Of a DNA stretch of 27,252 nucleotides, positions 22,218 to 27,252 are shown one piece after another. Where the stretch lies: IMG/VR virus record IMGVR_UViG_3300005664_000061, positions 1 through 27,252 of that record. The stretch is one strand, 5' to 3'. This DNA comes from a virus. The notes beneath the pieces were generated by a model, which worked only from the letters and a program-made list of their open reading frames with translations, made no database searches and was not told the DNA's origin. The number at the start of each line of letters is the position of its first letter. Position 1 is the first letter of the stretch. Made by a program: the position numbers and the translations under genes.

Positions 22218-22409
22218 TTAATGCCAGTAAAGTAATACCTCACTTGATGCGCCAGAATCAATTAAATAAACGCCTAGTTTTGATTGGATTATTTCATAAA
22301 TCATTAACTTATCTTTTGTGACTGACTCAGCAAGATTAAGCCATTCAAGGGCTAATTCAGGGCTAGTTAGACTTGCAGCGATTGCCATTACGGCTTTGAT
22401 GATTGCCAT
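22218..22409 (-). CDS. 63-aa hypothetical protein
   Basis: The ATG at 22409 has AGGA about 10 bases upstream. The product begins with a mildly hydrophobic helix (MAIIKAVMAIAASL) and is otherwise a helical protein (TSPELALEWLNLAESVTKDKLMIYEIIQSKLGVYL) without clear membrane character. No family is recognised. A hairpin lies directly upstream of its ribosome site. The gene stands alone between two gaps of about 70-90 bases, so it may be independently controlled. Confidence 0.5.
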   Translation of the reverse strand: MAIIKAVMAIAASLTSPELALEWLNLAESVTKDKLMIYEIIQSKLGVYLIDSGASSEVLLYWH

Positions 22410-22424
22410 GCTTATAAATTCCTA

Positions 22425-22465
22425 TTATCTGGTTTGATTATGTGCTCAAACTGCTGGCCAGATAA
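22425..22465 (-). promoter_or_regulatory. Leader hairpin upstream of the 63-aa gene
   Basis: TTATCTGG (22425-22432) and CCAGATAA (22458-22465) are perfect 8-bp complements, and an inner pair (GTTTGA / TCAAAC) extends the structure. On the minus strand the hairpin ends just before the AGGA ribosome site of the 22218-22409 gene. There is no T run, so it is not an ordinary terminator and may be a regulatory leader or processing site. Confidence 0.45.
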
Positions 22466-22477
22466 CAGTACTCGAAT

Positions 22478-22876
22478 TTACCCACGCCGAACTAAATAAA
22501 ACCCGTCAACCATCTCACCATTGATAAGCTTTTTGCCCGAATGGACGGTTACCGCGGTTGGATTGCGCTTCTTCCTAAATTGAGCCGCTGCTAATTTCCG
22601 CAACCGCCTGAATAAGCGGTCTGGCCGGTTTCCTGCGGTCTCAACAAAAAAAGAATCGTTCACTTTCATAAACTGCCACGGATACATGATCGCCGCCGTC
22701 TTTTTGTCGCTCAGCATATCTAGCGGCACCGGTTCTAAGCCGTAGTTTTTAGCCTCTGTGATTGTGTCTATCGCTTCAATCAACATCGACTCGATGAACC
22801 ATGGCGGCAATGGCGTGCTAACGTCAATAAGCCGCTTTCTTATGGCGGCCCATTCCTCTCTTGTCTTCGTAGTCAA
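22478..22876 (-). CDS. 132-aa hypothetical phage protein (TTG start)
   Basis: The frame opens at a TTG at 22876 with GGAG 8 bases upstream; no in-frame ATG offers a better start. The N-terminal half is helical (EEWAAIRKRLIDVST, FIESMLIEAIDTITEAKNYG). The C-terminal half (KKTAAIMYPWQFMKVNDSFFVETAG, then RLFRRLRKLAAAQFRKKRNPTAVTVHSGKKLINGEMVDGFYLVRR) looks like a compact DNA- or protein-binding module rich in basic residues and typical of small conserved phage proteins that I cannot name. It lies between the 35-aa membrane peptide and a non-coding gap, so it is the last gene of its operon. Confidence 0.65.
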   Translation of the reverse strand: MTTKTREEWAAIRKRLIDVSTPLPPWFIESMLIEAIDTITEAKNYGLEPVPLDMLSDKKTAAIMYPWQFMKVNDSFFVETAGNRPDRLFRRLRKLAAAQFRKKRNPTAVTVHSGKKLINGEMVDGFYLVRRG

Positions 22877-22879
22877 AGC

Positions 22880-22987
22880 CTAAGCTCCGACGAACAATAA
22901 CAGCATCACTACAAGGCCCGCTGCAAATCCAAATAACATGAATTTGAGTTGGTCGATTTCAGTTCTCCAAGTAGGTAATAACATCAT
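22880..22987 (-). CDS. 35-aa single-pass membrane microprotein
   Basis: A frame of 35 codons runs from the ATG at 22987 (a second ATG follows) to the TAG at 22880. It begins inside the 3' end of the 96-aa gene, behind GGTGA. The peptide is MMLLPTWRTEIDQL, then a hydrophobic segment of about 19 residues (FMLFGFAAGLVVMLLLFVGA). This fills the gap between the 96-aa and 132-aa genes, and its end carries the GGAG that serves the next gene. Translation is plausible, but such short frames can arise by chance. It could be a small membrane-active phage protein. Confidence 0.45.
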   Translation of the reverse strand: MMLLPTWRTEIDQLKFMLFGFAAGLVVMLLLFVGA

Positions 22988-23249
22988 CAATCACCAGATT
23001 AATTAACTCGATACCAGATTGGCTATCCAGAAACGTTGTGGCCCGCTGCGGATATTTGCCAACGAGCTCGGTTAGTTTCTGCATCTTTTCTGTGCCAATC
23101 GCCTTTTGTAACATCTCTTTACCCGCATTAGCCGCCTTCTCTAATGCCTGCTCGAGCTGTTTTTCAACCGGCTGGATAATCTGGTCTTGCGGCACATTAA
23201 CGCCGTATTTAGCCAGCATATCAGCCAGTTCTTTCGTATAAACACTCAT
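22959..23249 (-). CDS. 96-aa helical hypothetical protein
   Basis: The ATG at 23249 overlaps the upstream stop as ATGA. The product is nearly all helix (ELADMLAKYG, PVEKQLEQALEKAANAGKEMLQKAIGTEKMQKLTELVGK), with a C-terminal hydrophobic and acidic segment (IELINLVIDDVITYLEN). It looks like a small four-helix or coiled-coil protein. No family is recognised. It is in the same operon as the VRR-NUC and helicase genes. Confidence 0.65.
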   Translation of the reverse strand: MSVYTKELADMLAKYGVNVPQDQIIQPVEKQLEQALEKAANAGKEMLQKAIGTEKMQKLTELVGKYPQRATTFLDSQSGIELINLVIDDVITYLEN

Positions 23250-23434
23250 CCACTCACCACGTTCTGAATTATCGTCAACTCGCCTTTTGCTTGCAGCTTC
23301 ACCGCCTCAACTGTGGGCGATACATCATAATCAGACTCACCGCTGAACACGACCACGCTGTGGCGTTTTCCGGTTGTGCCTACTGCTACCCTTGCGCTTT
23401 GTATGGCCTTGCGCAATTCCTTGTCATTCAGCAT
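23246..23434 (-). CDS. 62-aa hypothetical protein
   Basis: The ATG at 23434 overlaps the end of the VRR-NUC gene by 11 bases. The product is small and mixed (KELRKAIQSARVAVG, then RHSVVVFSGESDYDVSPTVEAVKLQAKGELTIIQNVV), with a likely alternating strand and helix fold. No family is recognised. Overlaps on both sides support that it is translated. Confidence 0.6.
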   Translation of the reverse strand: MLNDKELRKAIQSARVAVGTTGKRHSVVVFSGESDYDVSPTVEAVKLQAKGELTIIQNVVSG

Positions 23435-23843
23435 TTACAATACCCCGCCATTCGTTAAAAGCGGCCTCTGCCGCATCCGCACCCAGTGCAACACACGCAA
23501 ACGCCCCTTGCTCTTGAGCCGTTCGAAGATAACTTAGCTGCTCGTCATCGATCTTGGATAATAGCGGATTTTGACGTTTGATTTCACACAAAAACGATAC
23601 CTGAGCTGGGATGATAATGTCTGGCGCTCCTTTGGTTAATCCCTCCATTTTCTCGCGCCGTATTTGCCCCATAGTACGCTTTCCTTCGTTTCGTACATGC
23701 ACAACCAGCCGACCAAACGTGTCGGGGTATTTCATGCGCATACGGTTAACGAAAGTCACTTGCTCTTGTGACTCCAGCGGGCAAATTCCCCTAAACTGCC
23801 AATCGCCGTAGCTCGGAATATCAATGGGCCTTTTCAATTGCAT
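23424..23843 (-). CDS. VRR-NUC domain nuclease
   Basis: This 139-aa protein is a stand-alone VRR-NUC domain, a PD-(D/E)xK-type nuclease fold. Key positions are E24 in ESQEQVTFVNRM, D75 in KGAPDIIIP and the E87-x-K89 pair in LCEIKRQNPL, followed by an SYLRTAQEQGAFACVALG helix and strand. VRR-NUC proteins of phages act on branched or flap DNA in repair and recombination. The ATG at 23843 lies only 3 bases from a perfect AGGAGG; a TTG at 23837 (MKRPIDIP) would have a better spacing of 9 bases and is a real alternative start. It overlaps the end of the helicase gene, so the two are translationally coupled. Confidence 0.85.
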   Translation of the reverse strand: MQLKRPIDIPSYGDWQFRGICPLESQEQVTFVNRMRMKYPDTFGRLVVHVRNEGKRTMGQIRREKMEGLTKGAPDIIIPAQVSFLCEIKRQNPLLSKIDDEQLSYLRTAQEQGAFACVALGADAAEAAFNEWRGIVNAE

Positions 23844-25629
23844 CTACCTCCTGATTGTATCCGTGAATCTTAAAAAACTCGGTGTCTTTGTTCTTTTGGT
23901 ATGTCACTGAATCTGGCATGACTGCTAGATCGTAAGTCGCCTCCATCAGTTGGTGATAGTCCGCACGTTGCCACGAATGGGGGCTTTGCGGATGAAACCA
24001 CGCCGAAAACTTCCTATATTCCGTCTTAAAATCCACCCGCAAAACCTCAAGCCCCGACTTCTGGGAAATGCTCGGGCGCTTGCTCCATTCTAAAACCTTG
24101 TCGGTTTGTAGTCTGGTTGGGTCACGTTTAAGCCGCTTAAACTCCATTGTCAGCTTTTCGTTAGGATCAACCAACTCATGCTTACAGTTGCAGCAATACC
24201 GCGCCGCAATATCGTTACTCGACTCACAAACTGGACAGGTTTTATCTGTCCACCTTTGGGCACATTGGTGATACACCCCATTGATGATCGCCATGTTTTG
24301 ACACCTGCGGCCATAATGTGCCGGAATTGGTCCTATATCGGTTTGGATTCTATTACCGTCCAAATCAATAAAATAACCCTCCTCGTCCACATCAAATCCA
24401 TCGTCATTCTTGCGTGCGCTGAACTGATTAACGCCGTTACACATGGGGCAAGTCACGCTCAGAATAACGGTTTCACCCTTGATCGCCGCCTTGATCATCG
24501 GCTTGAAGATTCGGCCATCTGGCGCATGTGCCGTCAGGTTTTCAGCATAATCCAGAATCAAGAAATTCTTTTTACCCTCGCATAACCGCATTCCTCGGCC
24601 TAAAATCTGCTGCAATAGGCTGGCCGACTCGGTTTTGCGTAGCAGAGCAATCACGTCAACATGGGGAGCATCAAAGCCCCTTGTCAGCGTGCCAACAGAC
24701 ACCAGATACTTAAGTTGCTGGTCTTTGAAGCGGTTGATGATGCTTGCCCGCTCGTTGGTGCTGGTATCGCCCGTGATTGACGCCGATATTAATGGTGGTA
24801 GGCTGGCTAGAATTTCTCCTGCGTGTTGAACGGTGGCCGCAAACAACATCACACCTTTACGGTTTTTGCTCTGCTCCACCACGTCTGCCACGATCTCGGC
24901 AGTTTTCCTGCCATGACCAACGAAGGCGCGATCTACGCTGGCACTAGTGAATAAGCCGTTTTTACCAAGCTCAAGCCCAGCTGTGTTGTAGCTGTCAGCA
25001 AGCGGGCTGCCGACATCTGGCGGGGTCAAGAATCCACGTTCTAACAGCCATTCAGCATCGTACCTACGAACGCACTTTAGATAAAAAGGGTCGGTGCATT
25101 GGTGCTTTGGCATTGGGCTATCATCGGTATCCAGCTGATAAATAAAGCCCGTACCCATGCGATACGGGGTAGCAGTTAAACCAACCACCCGCACATTGGG
25201 ATTAACAGCCCGACAATCGTTAATAATTTGCTTTATCTCGTTGGTGGTCTCGTGGCATTCGTCCACCACAATCAAGCCAACCTGAGCCGCGATTGCGCGG
25301 ATCTTGGTTTTAATGGATTTAGGACTAGCAAAAATCACCGTATGCCGTAGGTCTTTCTGATTTAAGCCAGCACAATAAATACTTGCCGGTTCGCCAGTGT
25401 GCAAATACTTGCTGTGATTCTGCTCCACCAGCTCTTTACTTGGCTGTAGCGCCAGAACTTTCTTACCGCTGGACTCCTTCACCAAATACGCCAAGCCAGC
25501 GACGATAAAGCTCTTGCCAGCACCAGTGCCAAGCTCTGCCATCACTGGATCGATGCAGCGCTTGATTTGAGTAAACAGCCCGCGAACGGTGTCCTCTTGA
25601 TAATCCCGCAGGTCTAATGGAATTTGCAT
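23821..25629 (-). CDS. radD: RadD-like superfamily 2 helicase with zinc-binding cysteines
   Basis: This 602-aa protein matches the bacterial RadD (YejH) repair helicase over its length. Residues 1-160 hold the Q-like region (LRDYQEDTV), Walker A GTGAGKS (34-40), DECH box (123-126) and TAT (152-154). Residues 180-360 include GFLTPPDVG, GVMLFAATVQHA, TRGFDAPHVDVIALLR and QILGRGMR (341-348), the arginine-finger motif. From 394 it carries C394/C397 and a cluster C443, C456, C465, C468, C479, C480, C482, the zinc-binding part seen in RadD. A C-terminal domain of about 100 residues follows. The ATG is behind AGGAG at about 8 bases. It probably processes recombination intermediates with the neighbouring nuclease genes. 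Confidence 0.9.
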   Translation of the reverse strand: MQIPLDLRDYQEDTVRGLFTQIKRCIDPVMAELGTGAGKSFIVAGLAYLVKESSGKKVLALQPSKELVEQNHSKYLHTGEPASIYCAGLNQKDLRHTVIFASPKSIKTKIRAIAAQVGLIVVDECHETTNEIKQIINDCRAVNPNVRVVGLTATPYRMGTGFIYQLDTDDSPMPKHQCTDPFYLKCVRRYDAEWLLERGFLTPPDVGSPLADSYNTAGLELGKNGLFTSASVDRAFVGHGRKTAEIVADVVEQSKNRKGVMLFAATVQHAGEILASLPPLISASITGDTSTNERASIINRFKDQQLKYLVSVGTLTRGFDAPHVDVIALLRKTESASLLQQILGRGMRLCEGKKNFLILDYAENLTAHAPDGRIFKPMIKAAIKGETVILSVTCPMCNGVNQFSARKNDDGFDVDEEGYFIDLDGNRIQTDIGPIPAHYGRRCQNMAIINGVYHQCAQRWTDKTCPVCESSNDIAARYCCNCKHELVDPNEKLTMEFKRLKRDPTRLQTDKVLEWSKRPSISQKSGLEVLRVDFKTEYRKFSAWFHPQSPHSWQRADYHQLMEATYDLAVMPDSVTYQKNKDTEFFKIHGYNQEVDAIEKAH

Positions 25630-25640
25630 GATGGCAACTC

Positions 25641-26462
25641 CTAACGGAATTGCCAGAATTCAGAACCACCTTTGCGGTACTGCTCTAAATCCACGGCCTT
25701 CGCGAACTCTTCCGCGATCTTCTTGTAATCAACGGAGCCTTGACGGGTAACCTTGCTCAGGCTTCGCCCGCAGATGATCGCCGGTTCGTTGTTAGCGAGT
25801 GCCTGTAGTTCCGCGATTATCTCTTTCTGGCGCTCGCTGGCGTTATCAACCGCAATTTTTAATTGGTCGTACTCATCAATCAGCATTTGCGCTTCTTGAG
25901 TGTCGATTGTGACTTTGAGCGGCTTTAGGTGTGGCTCAACATCTTCGTTGGCCAGTTCTTCTATGAACTGGTCAATATGGGGTAACAGCGCCTCTATGTA
26001 GTCCATATCAAGCTGCACCTTTTCGCTGCAACTTTCAGCTGGCCACCATTGGAAAAATACGCCCTCTTGCTTATCCATGACGAACAAAGACAGCTGTATC
26101 CGTGCAAACACGTCAGGCCGCTGGGCCAACTTCTTAAACTTCAGCATGTCGTTATCGCGCATGGAATAAGGCGCATACACGAATACGGGCAAGCCCTCTT
26201 TAGTGAAGCAATCGGCCTTGGCAATAAGGTTGCCTAGACTGAACTCTAACTCATAGTCCTGCGCCGTCTTGCCACTACAGAACGTCACATAATCATCAAT
26301 CGCTGCCGCCTTAAACTCACGCCCATACGCTGCCGCCGGATTGTCCTTAAACTCGATTGGGGCGTGCTCAAAGCGCCGGATAATGGCCCTCTTGGCCTTT
26401 TCCTTGGTAACGCCAGTGACCATGCCAAGCAGCGAAACAACTTCATAAACCGATATTTTCAT
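25641..26462 (-). CDS. Lambda exonuclease (YqaJ)-like protein, apparently lacking catalytic E-x-K
   Basis: This 273-aa protein starts at 26462 behind GGAG at about 9 bases. It follows lambda exonuclease closely in layout: AYGREFKAAAIDDYVTF with E49 (lambda E85), LIAKADC with D84 (lambda D119), a strand 10 residues later, PYSMRDNDMLKFKK (lambda CPFTSRDFMKF), FARIQLSLFV with Q123 (lambda Q157) and a final IDQFIEEL helix. In lambda the strand carries the metal-binding E129-x-K131, but here it reads PVFVYAP, with F94 and Y96. The C-terminal part (about 185-273) is an extra helical domain. It is therefore probably not an active nuclease on its own, unless another residue substitutes. It lies in a recombination operon. 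Confidence 0.75.
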   Translation of the reverse strand: MKISVYEVVSLLGMVTGVTKEKAKRAIIRRFEHAPIEFKDNPAAAYGREFKAAAIDDYVTFCSGKTAQDYELEFSLGNLIAKADCFTKEGLPVFVYAPYSMRDNDMLKFKKLAQRPDVFARIQLSLFVMDKQEGVFFQWWPAESCSEKVQLDMDYIEALLPHIDQFIEELANEDVEPHLKPLKVTIDTQEAQMLIDEYDQLKIAVDNASERQKEIIAELQALANNEPAIICGRSLSKVTRQGSVDYKKIAEEFAKAVDLEQYRKGGSEFWQFR

Positions 26463-26479
26463 TGTTTTTATCTCCGATT

Positions 26480-26502
26480 AAAAAGCCAGCTTATTGCTGG
26501 CT
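26480..26502 (-). terminator. Intrinsic terminator with the DUF6378 stop codon in its loop
   Basis: On the minus strand, AGCCAGC and GCTGGCT form a 7-bp stem with the 5-base loop AATAA, followed by TTTTTAATC. The stop codon TAA of the DUF6378 gene lies inside the loop. It would limit transcription into the exonuclease-like gene unless readthrough or antitermination occurs. Confidence 0.75.
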
Positions 26503-26757
26503 GTTCTCTGTCAATGTCACTTCAACTAACCGAGTGTATCCTATGATGTCATGCCACGAATCGGCATACTCAGGGTCGCCATTCAAAATACGCCCGATTT
26601 TGTGGGCCACCATTTCGAGGGCCTCTTTTTTGTCATCACTCAAGCCTTCCCAATTATGGCTATCCTGCATGGCCCGTTTCAGGTTTTGCGTGATCCGCGC
26701 ATGTCCAGCAAAATCGCCGTAGCGCTTGCCGCGCTCTGTTAGTGTGTCGTCAATCAT
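26491..26757 (-). CDS. DUF6378 family phage protein
   Basis: This 88-aa protein is called at the ATG at 26757, which has GGAG 6 bases upstream; an ATG four codons earlier overlaps the terminator's T run and is less likely. The conserved core of this phage family is present in order: LTERGKRYGDFAGHARI (6-22), KKEALEMVAHKIGRILNGDPEYADSWHDIIGY (43-74). The YGDF, HKI-RILNGDP and D-WHD elements are the recognisable signature. The function of the family is unknown; it often lies among phage recombination and nucleotide genes. The protein is small, acidic and probably cytoplasmic. Confidence 0.75.
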   Translation of the reverse strand: MIDDTLTERGKRYGDFAGHARITQNLKRAMQDSHNWEGLSDDKKEALEMVAHKIGRILNGDPEYADSWHDIIGYTRLVEVTLTENSQQ

Positions 26758-26775
26758 AACCTGCTCCATAAAAAT

Positions 26776-26795
26776 AGGCGCTAATTAAAGCGCCT
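26776..26795. terminator. Intrinsic terminator after the SSB-like gene
   Basis: A 6-bp stem AGGCGC (26776-26781) pairs with GCGCCT (26790-26795) across an 8-base AT-only loop. On the minus strand it is followed by TATTTTTATG, a good T run that ends at the DUF6378 region. On the plus strand it is followed by GTTTTAG, so it may act weakly in both directions. Confidence 0.65.
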
Positions 26796-26803
26796 GTTTT
26801 AGA

Positions 26804-27252
26804 TTAAAATGGGATTTCTTCGTCAATATCATCCGCCTCAATCTGTGGTGTTGCCGCCGCAACTGGTGCCGCCCGCTCAGCCCGTAGGCGAGCTTGGCGC
26901 TGTGCCGGTGTCTCAACTGGCGTTTGTGGCGCTGCCGTTTGAGTCGGTGCTGCGGCACTTCCGCCACGGACACGGGGGGCCACCTTCTTAATCCAGTTGA
27001 TGCCGGACTTTCCCGCTTCCTTAGTATCAAACAGGCCCAGTGTAAGCATCATGGGGCGGTTAATCAGCGCCTGAGCCAAAATGTTATCGTCTGGTGCTTG
27101 GCCGGTAGCCGCCACCTTGGCCATGATTTTACCGCCGCAGATGGTGTCCATAACCGCCAACATGGTTTTAGCTTTATCGGACACGCTGTCCTTTCCATCA
27201 CAGACCTTGAGCGTCTGGTAGACTTTGCGGCCAGCGTACTCTTTAGGCTCCA
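26804..27252 (-). CDS. SSB-like single-strand DNA-binding protein, partial (5' end off the right edge)
   Basis: The frame is open from the right edge with no start needed in the window; a GTG at 27184 is internal, since the frame continues upstream as EPKEYAGRKVYQTLKVCDGKDS. About 149 residues are visible. The N-terminal part and KSGINWIKKVAPRVRGG fit the phage OB-fold family that resembles DUF669. A flexible alanine-, proline- and glutamine-rich linker follows, and the protein ends in an acidic tail DDIDEEIPF, the hallmark by which SSB proteins recruit partners. It would bind single-stranded DNA and recruit the nucleases and helicase encoded downstream. The first part is missing, so the fold is inferred only. 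Confidence 0.6.
   Translation of the reverse strand, partial: EPKEYAGRKVYQTLKVCDGKDSVSDKAKTMLAVMDTICGGKIMAKVAATGQAPDDNILAQALINRPMMLTLGLFDTKEAGKSGINWIKKVAPRVRGGSAAAPTQTAAPQTPVETPAQRQARLRAERAAPVAAATPQIEADDIDEEIPF

Noticed and set aside
24178-24585. A plus-strand frame of 135 codons opposite the helicase gene
   Set aside because: It is antisense to well-conserved RadD-like helicase and zinc-binding motifs and has no ribosome site or recognisable content.
1-27252. tRNA genes, CRISPR arrays, integrase or attachment sites
   Set aside because: I found no cloverleaf-like structures with CCA-type ends, no regularly spaced repeats other than the in-frame fibre repeats, and no recombinase motif.

Overview
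This window is part of the genome of a tailed bacteriophage, probably with a contractile tail. The evidence is a large and small terminase pair, a portal protein, a baseplate J-like protein, several tail-fibre genes and a GH108-type endolysin. Base composition is moderate and the gram-negative-type endolysin and RadD-type helicase point to a proteobacterial host, but I cannot name it. I see no integrase, attachment site, repressor, tRNA or CRISPR array. Coding density is very high. Most neighbouring genes overlap by ATGA, TAATG or TTGA junctions, and these overlaps fix many of the start codons given here.

Layout, left to right. (1) 1-8043, minus strand: tail-adhesion region. It holds a partial gene at the left edge, a LamG-like protein, a repeat-bearing fibre, a 37-residue zinc-ribbon microgene, a 76-aa protein, a putative receptor-binding protein, a short fibre-like protein, a dihydrofolate reductase (DHFR), a two-repeat fibre-like protein, a 242-aa protein and a 638-aa tail fibre. 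(2) 8092-12019, minus: baseplate proteins and a proline-rich virion protein with a lysozyme-like domain. (3) 12021-16429, minus: protease-like protein, portal, and small head genes including one with a SWIM zinc motif. (4) 16498-17988, plus: a four-gene cassette with a dCTP deaminase-like gene, its own likely promoter and a terminator, followed by a doubtful small ORF. (5) 18220-20547, minus: terminase genes. (6) 20572-21233, plus: holin-like peptide and endolysin, closed by a bidirectional terminator. (7) 21267-27252, minus: early and replication/recombination genes, namely VRR-NUC nuclease, RadD-like helicase, a lambda-exonuclease-like protein, a DUF6378 protein and an SSB-like protein cut by the right edge.

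How the parts may work together. The DHFR and dCTP deaminase both feed dTMP synthesis, although no thymidylate synthase is in the window. SSB-like, exonuclease-like, helicase and VRR-NUC genes form a recombination and repair group. The exonuclease-like protein keeps the lambda Exo layout but lacks the catalytic E-x-K pair. The major capsid, tail sheath, tube and tape-measure genes are not in the window and are presumably to the left.

The most interesting observations are the apparently nuclease-dead lambda-Exo homologue, the DHFR gene lying between related tail-fibre modules, the inverted dCTP-deaminase cassette, and the overlooked small genes (zinc ribbon, 35-aa membrane peptide, 43-aa holin-like peptide).
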